DNA from: Pseudomonas sp. MAG733B | Lineage (GTDB): Bacteria > Pseudomonadota > Gammaproteobacteria > Pseudomonadales > Pseudomonadaceae | Direction of reading: 5' to 3' | Length of the DNA: 64,000 nt | Assembly (NCBI RefSeq): GCF_036884845.1 | Contig: NZ_CP145732.1 | Coordinates: 1,054,001-1,118,000, forward strand | Shown: positions 56,731-64,000 of the stretch, piece after piece | How positions within the stretch are numbered: the stretch's first letter is position 1 | How the letters are laid out: the number at the start of each line of letters is the position of its first letter | Translations under genes and position numbers: made by a program | Notes under the pieces: generated by a model | Databases searched by the model: none | Told to the model about the DNA's origin: nothing | Seen by the model: only the letters and a program-made list of their open reading frames with translations

Positions 56731-57153
56731 ATGCGTCATTACGAAATCATCTTTTTGGTCCACCCGGATCAAAGCGAGCAAGTCGGCGGCATGGTTGAGC
56801 GTTACACCAAGCTGATCGAAGAAGACGGCGGCAAAATCCACCGTCTGGAAGATTGGGGCCGTCGTCAACTGGCCTACGCAATCAACAATGTTCACAAGGC
56901 TCACTACGTGATGCTGAACGTTGAGTGCACTGGCAAGGCCCTGGCCGAGCTGGAAGACAACTTCCGCTACAACGATGCAGTGATCCGTAACCTGGTCATC
57001 CGTCGCGACGAAGCCGTTACCGGCCAGTCCGAGATGCTCAAGGCTGAAGAAAACCGCAGTGAGCGCCGTGAGCGTCGCGACCGTCCTGAGCACGAAGGCG
57101 CTGAAAGCGCTGATAGTGATGACAGCGACAACAGCGATAACGCTGACGAGTAA
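56731..57153 (+). CDS. rpsF: 30S ribosomal protein S6
   Basis: The 140-residue S6 pairs with S18 on the platform of the 30S subunit. It starts [18 protein letters not shown] and ends with an acidic Ser/Asp tail ([18 protein letters not shown]) that is the substrate of RimK-type glutamate addition in pseudomonads. SD AAGGAGC at 56719-56725. It heads the rpsF-rpsR-DUF2232-rplI operon. Confidence 0.97.
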   Translation: MRHYEIIFLVHPDQSEQVGGMVERYTKLIEEDGGKIHRLEDWGRRQLAYAINNVHKAHYVMLNVECTGKALAELEDNFRYNDAVIRNLVIRRDEAVTGQSEMLKAEENRSERRERRDRPEHEGAESADSDDSDNSDNADE

Positions 57154-57181
57154 TCCACGGACCTTTTAAGGAGCCTATCAA

Positions 57182-57412
57182 ATGGCACGTTTCTTCCGTC
57201 GTCGTAAATTCTGCCGCTTCACCGCTGAAGACGTGAAAGAGATCGATTACAAAGATCTCAACACTCTGAAAGCCTACGTATCCGAGACCGGCAAAATTGT
57301 TCCAAGCCGCATCACCGGTACCAAAGCTCGTTATCAGCGTCAGCTGGCCACCGCTATCAAGCGCGCCCGCTTCCTGGCCCTGCTGGCCTACACCGACAGC
57401 CACGGCCGCTGA
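57182..57412 (+). CDS. rpsR: 30S ribosomal protein S18
   Basis: The 76-residue basic protein binds S6 and 16S rRNA. The segment [28 protein letters not shown] is diagnostic. AAGGAG at 57168-57173 is the SD. Confidence 0.98.
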
Positions 57413-57448
57413 GACCGGGCAGTCGACACGTAGCAAAGGATTGAATGT

Positions 57449-58342
57449 ATGCGTGCCTTAGCTGAGTTCATCATGCGGGGCCGTATGCAGGCCACTCTGG
57501 TAGTGGCTGGATGTGCGGCATTGCCGTTGTTGTATTGGTTGGGTGCTGCCGCCGGATGCCTTGTGCTCCTGCGGCGCGGATTGAAGGACGCCCTGGGCGT
57601 TCTTGCTCTGGGACTGCTGCCGGCGTTGATCTGGTGGCTTTACTCCGACGACCCACGGGCACTTCTGGTGCTGCTGGGGTCTGCGAGCCTTGCGTTGGTT
57701 TTGCGCGCAAGCGAGTCCTGGAACCGCGTGCTGCTGGTCAGCATAGCGATGGGAGTGGTGTTTTCAGTGGTGCTGGGGACGGCTTTTGGTCCCCAGATCG
57801 AGATGCTGGCGCAGGCTTTGATAAAAGTCATGCCGTCGCTACTCGGTGAGGTCTACCAGCAAATGTCGGTAGACGAGCAAGCGCGTTTCGCGTCCCTGAT
57901 TGCACCAATCCTGACCGGCCTGATTGCGGCCTTGTTGCAGATCGTCAGTGTGCTGAGCCTGATTGTCGGGCGCTACTGGCAGGCGTTGTTGTACAACCCA
58001 GGCGGTTTTGGTCGCGAGTTTCGCGCCATCCGAATCCCGCTGGGTCCCGCGTTGCTGCTGCTGGCGGGCATGGTTGTGACACCGAATTTCGGTGCCCAGA
58101 TGTCCATGCTCGTACCGTTGTGCAGCGTACCGCTGGTTTTCGCCGGGCTGGCCCTGATTCACGGGCTGGTGGCGCAAAAGCGACTGGGCAGATTCTGGCT
58201 GGTGGGGTTGTACGTGACGCTGTTGCTGTTCATGCAGCTGATCTATCCGTTGCTGGTGGTCTTGGCCATCGTCGACAGCCTGATTGATTTTCGCGGTCGT
58301 CTGGTGCCGAAAGACACCGATAACGCGAACGGTGAAGGTTAA
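57449..58342 (+). CDS. DUF2232-like integral membrane protein
   Basis: The 297-residue inner-membrane protein has about eight helices. It occupies the same position between rpsR and rplI in other pseudomonads and resembles YybS/DUF2232 proteins. The function is unknown; the substrate-channel-like family has been linked to ribosomal operons only by neighbourhood. Nothing unusual is seen in the sequence. Confidence 0.85.
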   Translation: MRALAEFIMRGRMQATLVVAGCAALPLLYWLGAAAGCLVLLRRGLKDALGVLALGLLPALIWWLYSDDPRALLVLLGSASLALVLRASESWNRVLLVSIAMGVVFSVVLGTAFGPQIEMLAQALIKVMPSLLGEVYQQMSVDEQARFASLIAPILTGLIAALLQIVSVLSLIVGRYWQALLYNPGGFGREFRAIRIPLGPALLLLAGMVVTPNFGAQMSMLVPLCSVPLVFAGLALIHGLVAQKRLGRFWLVGLYVTLLLFMQLIYPLLVVLAIVDSLIDFRGRLVPKDTDNANGEG

Positions 58343-58361
58343 AAGTTAAGAGGATTTTCAC

Positions 58362-58808
58362 ATGCAACTGATCCTTCTGGAAAAAGTCACCAACCTGGGC
58401 AACCTGGGTGACAAAGTGAACGTTAAGGCTGGTTACGGTCGTAACTACCTGCTGCCTTACGGCAAAGCTACCGCTGCGACCCCAGCCAACCTGGCTGCGT
58501 TCGAAGAGCGTCGCGCTGAGCTGGAAAAAGCCGCAGCAGACCGTAAAGCATCGGCTGAAAGCCGTGCCGCCCAACTGGCTGAGCTGGAAGTGACTATCAC
58601 TGCCACCGCTGGTGACGAAGGCAAGCTGTTCGGTTCGATCGGTACTCACGACATCGCTGACGCACTGACCGCCTCCGGCGTTGAAGTGCAGAAGAGCGAA
58701 GTTCGTCTGCCGAACGGCACCATCCGCAACGTAGGCGAATTCGACGTAGCCGTGCACCTGCACGCCGAAGTTGAAGCCACCGTACGCGTTGTCGTGGTAG
58801 CAGCTTAA
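58362..58808 (+). CDS. rplI: 50S ribosomal protein L9
   Basis: The 148-residue L9 has an N-terminal domain ([36 protein letters not shown]), a long connecting helix (about 41-74) and a C-terminal domain. AAGAGGA at 58348-58354 is the SD. A terminator follows before dnaB. Confidence 0.98.
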   Translation: MQLILLEKVTNLGNLGDKVNVKAGYGRNYLLPYGKATAATPANLAAFEERRAELEKAAADRKASAESRAAQLAELEVTITATAGDEGKLFGSIGTHDIADALTASGVEVQKSEVRLPNGTIRNVGEFDVAVHLHAEVEATVRVVVVAA

Positions 58809-58853
58809 GCAGCACTTGTCGGCTGGCACCCTCGGGTGCTTGCCGGTAACATC

Positions 58854-58889
58854 GGGCACGATCCTGTTTACAGGTCGTGCCCTTTGTCT
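58854..58889 (+). terminator. Terminator between rplI and dnaB
   Basis: GGGCACGA/TCGTGCCC with a 13-base loop and TTTGTCTTT behind it. Confidence 0.85.
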
Positions 58890-58928
58890 TTCTGGCATCC
58901 CCGTTTTTACATCTGATTCCAAGTGGCC

Positions 58929-60326
58929 ATGAACGAAATCTCCGCTCCTGAGCAATACGATCTGCAAACCGCCGCGCTGAAAGTACCGCCGCATTCCATC
59001 GAAGCCGAACAGGCTGTACTCGGTGGTCTGATGCTGGACAACAACGCCTGGGAACGCGTGCTCGACCAAGTCTCCGACGGCGATTTCTACCGACATGACC
59101 ACCGTCTGATTTTCCGTGCGATCGCCAAACTGGCCGATCACAACTCCCCGATTGACGTCGTGACCCTTGCCGAGCAACTGGACAAGGAAGGTCAGACGTC
59201 GCAGGTGGGTGGCCTCGGTTACCTTGGTGAGTTGGCGAAAAACACACCGTCCGTCGCCAACATCAAGGCTTATGCACAGATCGTCCGCCAGCGCGCGACG
59301 TTGCGCCAACTGATCGGCATCAGCACCGAGATCGCCGACAGCGCCTTCAACCCGGAAGGTCGCACTGCCGAGGAGATCCTCGACGAAGCGGAACGCCAGA
59401 TCTTCGCGATTGCCGAGGCCCGGCCGAAAACCGGTGGCCCGGTGGGTGTGAACGATTTGCTGACCAAGGCCATCGATCGCATCGACACGCTGTTCAACAC
59501 TGACAACGCCATTACCGGCCTGTCCACTGGCTACACCGACCTTGATGAAAAGACCAGCGGCCTGCAGCCGGCTGACTTGATCATCGTCGCCGGTCGTCCG
59601 TCGATGGGTAAAACCACCTTCGCGATGAACCTGGTGGAAAACGCCGTACTGCGCAGCGACAAGGCTGTTCTGGTGTATTCCCTCGAGATGCCAGGCGAAT
59701 CGCTGATCATGCGTATGCTGTCGTCCCTCGGTCGGATCGACCAGACCAAGGTGCGTTCCGGTCAGTTGGAAGATGACGACTGGCCGCGCCTGACCTCGGC
59801 GGTGAACCTGCTCAATGACCGCAAGCTGTTCATCGACGACACCGCCGGTATCAGCCCGTCGGAAATGCGAGCGCGTACCCGGCGTCTGGCGCGTGAGCAC
59901 GGTGAGATCGGCCTGATCATGATCGACTACCTTCAGTTGATGCAGATTCCAGGTTCCGGCGGCGACAACCGAACCAACGAGATTTCTGAAATCTCGCGCT
60001 CCTTGAAAGCCTTGGCCAAGGAGTTCAACTGCCCGGTGGTGGCGCTGTCCCAGCTCAACCGCTCCCTCGAGCAGCGGCCGAACAAACGGCCGATCAACTC
60101 CGACCTCCGGGAATCCGGAGCGATCGAGCAGGACGCCGACGTGATCATGTTCGTTTACCGCGACGAGGTGTATCACCCGGAAACCGAGCACAAGGGCATT
60201 GCCGAAATCATTATCGGCAAGCAGCGGAACGGGCCGATCGGCTTTATCCGCCTGGCGTTCATCGGCAAGTACACCCGCTTCGAGAACCTGGCGCCGGGTA
60301 GCTACAACTTTGATGATGACGAGTAA
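58929..60326 (+). CDS. dnaB: Replicative DNA helicase DnaB
   Basis: The 465-residue hexameric helicase moves 5'-3' ahead of the replisome. It has an N-terminal primase-interacting domain (about 20-125), a linker, and the RecA-like motor with P-loop GRPSMGKTT at 222-230 and the DLRESGAIEQDADVI segment. ATG 58929 (MNEISAPEQYDLQTAALKV) is chosen; the GTG at 58923 is two codons earlier in frame and lacks support. No intein is present. Confidence 0.97.
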   Translation: MNEISAPEQYDLQTAALKVPPHSIEAEQAVLGGLMLDNNAWERVLDQVSDGDFYRHDHRLIFRAIAKLADHNSPIDVVTLAEQLDKEGQTSQVGGLGYLGELAKNTPSVANIKAYAQIVRQRATLRQLIGISTEIADSAFNPEGRTAEEILDEAERQIFAIAEARPKTGGPVGVNDLLTKAIDRIDTLFNTDNAITGLSTGYTDLDEKTSGLQPADLIIVAGRPSMGKTTFAMNLVENAVLRSDKAVLVYSLEMPGESLIMRMLSSLGRIDQTKVRSGQLEDDDWPRLTSAVNLLNDRKLFIDDTAGISPSEMRARTRRLAREHGEIGLIMIDYLQLMQIPGSGGDNRTNEISEISRSLKALAKEFNCPVVALSQLNRSLEQRPNKRPINSDLRESGAIEQDADVIMFVYRDEVYHPETEHKGIAEIIIGKQRNGPIGFIRLAFIGKYTRFENLAPGSYNFDDDE

Positions 60327-60348
60327 TTTGTAGCGTCTGAAAGGGCCT

Positions 60349-60442
60349 CATCGCGGGCAAGCCCGCTCCCACAGGGTTCTGTGTGGTACCAAAATAGCAG
60401 GTACACCATAAATCACTGTGGGAGCTGGCTTGCCAGCGATAG
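60349..60442. repeat. REP doublet (CATCGCGGGCAAGCCCGCTCCCACAG / CTGTGGGAGCTGGCTTGCC type)
   Basis: Inverted arms at 60349-60374 and 60416-60442 with several mismatches between them; a diverged pair behind dnaB. Confidence 0.75.
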
Positions 60443-60542
60443 GGTCGCCACCAATTTCCGACCACAGCCGTCGGAATTGGTCAAAATTTGTGCTATATTC
60501 CGCGCCCGCGAAATTCAATGAAAGCCAACACCGGTTATCGAC

Positions 60543-62846
<2,304 letters not shown>

Positions 62847-62866
62847 ATTTCGCTTGATCTGAATAG

Positions 62867-62892
62867 AACGCCAACCTTCGGGTTGGCGTTTT
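62867..62892 (+). terminator. Intrinsic terminator after the YgiQ-type gene
   Basis: AACGCCAACC-TTCG-GGTTGGCGTT followed by TT. A stable tetraloop hairpin 20 bases after the stop. Confidence 0.9.
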
Positions 62893-62918
62893 GCATTTCT
62901 GGGTAATTGAAATTCATT

Positions 62919-63027
62919 GTGGCGAGGGAGCTTGCTCCCGCTCGGCGGCGAAGCCGTCGTAAATCTGGCAATCAGGCAGGGGAAGGGGCCGCTTCGCGCC
63001 CCAGCGGGAGCAAGCTCCCTCGCCACA
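62919..63027. repeat. REPIN-like doublet (TGTGGCGAGGGAGCTTGCTCCCGCT type)
   Basis: The outer arms are the same 25-base palindromic unit as in the element at 4520-4652, in inverted orientation, with a related spacer (CGGCGGCGAAGCCGTCGTAAATCTGGCAATC and CGCTTCGCGCC). The 165 bases between it and the next gene hold a promoter-like region only. Confidence 0.85.
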
Positions 63028-63192
63028 GAGCTCGGGCCGCTACAAATACGTGCAACTCTCTCGAACCAATTTCCCGCATCGCCCGATTTTGGTGCTGTAC
63101 TGCCTCCAGTAACCGGAGAAAGCGCCAGCGCCGCTGGATGGCATAAGTCTTGCGCGCTTTCGAATACGCTTAGGGCTCGCAGGAGGCACGCC

Positions 63193-64000
63193 GTGTCGAT
63201 TCATGTCGCATTGCACCACGTCACGCATTACCGCTACGACCGCGCCGTCGAGCTCGGTCCGCAGATCGTTCGCTTGCGCCCGGCCGCCCACAGTCGCACG
63301 CGGATACTCTCCTATGCGCTGAAAGTCTCGCCCGAGCAGCATTTCATCAACTGGCAGCAAGACCCGCAGGGCAATTACCTGGCGCGGTTGGTGTTTCCGG
63401 AAAAGACCGACGAGCTGCGGATCGAAGTCGACCTGCTGGCCGAAATGGCGGTCTTCAACCCCTTCGATTTCTTCCTCGAACCCTACGCAGAAAAAATCCC
63501 GTTCGCTTATGCCGCGGACGAGCGCAAGGAACTGGCGCCGTACCTGGAAACCTTGCCCCTGACGCCAAAATTCAAGGCCTATCTGGACGGCATCGATCGC
63601 ACGCCACTGCCCGCCGTGGATTTCCTCGTCGCGCTCAACCAGCGCCTGAGCGAAGACATCGATTACCTGATTCGCATGGAACCGGGCGTGCAAACCCCCG
63701 AATTCACCCTCGAACAGGCCTCCGGCTCGTGCCGCGACTCCGCGTGGCTGCTGGTGCAACTACTGCGCAACCTCGGGCTGGCGGCGCGTTTCGTTTCCGG
63801 TTACCTGATCCAGCTGACCGCCGACGTGAAAAGCCTCGATGGCCCATCCGGCACCGAAGTCGATTTCACCGACCTGCACGCCTGGTGCGAGGTGTACTTG
63901 CCCGGTGCTGGCTGGATCGGCCTGGATGCGACTTCCGGGCTATTCGCCGGTGAAGGACACATTCCGTTGGCCTGTAGTCCGGATCCATCCTCGGCGGCCC
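63193..64000 (+). CDS. Transglutaminase-family protein, N-terminal part (cut by window edge; probable DUF2126 fusion)
   Basis: The GTG start at 63193 follows a perfect AGGAGG (63181-63186), and the frame stays open to the window end, giving 269 residues. A bacterial transglutaminase-like N-terminal domain (MSIHVALHHVTHYRYDRAVELGPQIVRLRPAAH) precedes the catalytic domain with Cys180 (SGSCRDSAW), His229 (DLHAWCEVY) and Asp245 (GLDAT). Proteins with this beginning in Pseudomonas are usually about 1,100 residues with a C-terminal DUF2126 part and lie in a cluster with a circularly permuted ATP-grasp gene. The fusion is inferred because the remainder is outside the window. Confidence 0.9.
   Translation, partial: MSIHVALHHVTHYRYDRAVELGPQIVRLRPAAHSRTRILSYALKVSPEQHFINWQQDPQGNYLARLVFPEKTDELRIEVDLLAEMAVFNPFDFFLEPYAEKIPFAYAADERKELAPYLETLPLTPKFKAYLDGIDRTPLPAVDFLVALNQRLSEDIDYLIRMEPGVQTPEFTLEQASGSCRDSAWLLVQLLRNLGLAARFVSGYLIQLTADVKSLDGPSGTEVDFTDLHAWCEVYLPGAGWIGLDATSGLFAGEGHIPLACSPDPSSAA

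Overview
The window is chromosomal DNA from a Pseudomonas of the fluorescens lineage. The evidence is the gene order (nudF-DUF1249-cpdA-yqiA-parE, serB-psd-rhodanese-HDOD-motAB, rsgA/orn, queG-nnr-tsaE-amiB-mutL-miaA-hfq-hflX-hflK-hflC-hisZ-purA, rnr-rlmB, rpsF-rpsR-DUF2232-rplI-dnaB), the high GC, and many paired REP palindromes of the fluorescens type. The species is inferred, not measured.

Layout. 1-6.7 kb: the 3' end of waaA, tolC (minus strand), a TPP riboswitch with thiC, a CytX-type pyrimidine permease, and an RsiV-like lipoprotein. 6.9-15.3 kb: the ADP-ribose/cAMP/topoisomerase IV run (nudF, DUF1249, cpdA, yqiA, parE, a phytase-like esterase, a retropepsin-like protease, parC). 15.5-22.7 kb: a PqiC-like lipoprotein, an AhpA/YtjB membrane protein divergent from serB, psd, a rhodanese and an HDOD protein. 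22.8-24.8 kb: motAB behind a good FliA-type promoter. 24.86-29.5 kb: an accessory hotspot between motB and rsgA. 29.6-46.1 kb: the conserved block from rsgA/orn to purA. 46.3-50.9 kb: a chemoreceptor and a two-gene ferric-iron ABC cassette with a candidate Fur box. 51.0-55.0 kb: two tandem tRNA-Leu(CAG) units, rnr and rlmB. 55.0-56.5 kb: an IS110-family (IS1111-like) element. 56.7-62.8 kb: the ribosomal protein operon, dnaB and a YgiQ-type radical SAM gene. 63.2 kb to the edge: the start of a large transglutaminase-family protein.

The most interesting region is the motB-rsgA hotspot. It holds (i) a small DUF6124-like gene with an unusually structured, possibly regulatory 5' leader; (ii) a coupled ImmA/IrrE metallopeptidase plus PIN-like pair that looks like a toxin-antitoxin or defence module; (iii) a second, diverged copy of the motB 3' end with its terminator, which marks an insertion boundary; and (iv) a compact minus-strand operon of ThsB-like TIR, caspase-like protease and second TIR, with no gap longer than 2 nt. 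Both TIR proteins keep the catalytic Glu and the caspase keeps its His/Cys dyad. The operon reads as a Thoeris-like system in which TIR-made nucleotide signals would switch on a suicidal protease. The two-TIR architecture is the feature most worth testing.

The other strong non-coding signals are the IS element's perfect 12-bp inverted repeat, which buries the transposase start codon, and the structured non-coding stretch behind the transposase, which is a candidate guide (seek) RNA. The element lies against a REP palindrome, the usual target of Pseudomonas IS110 elements.
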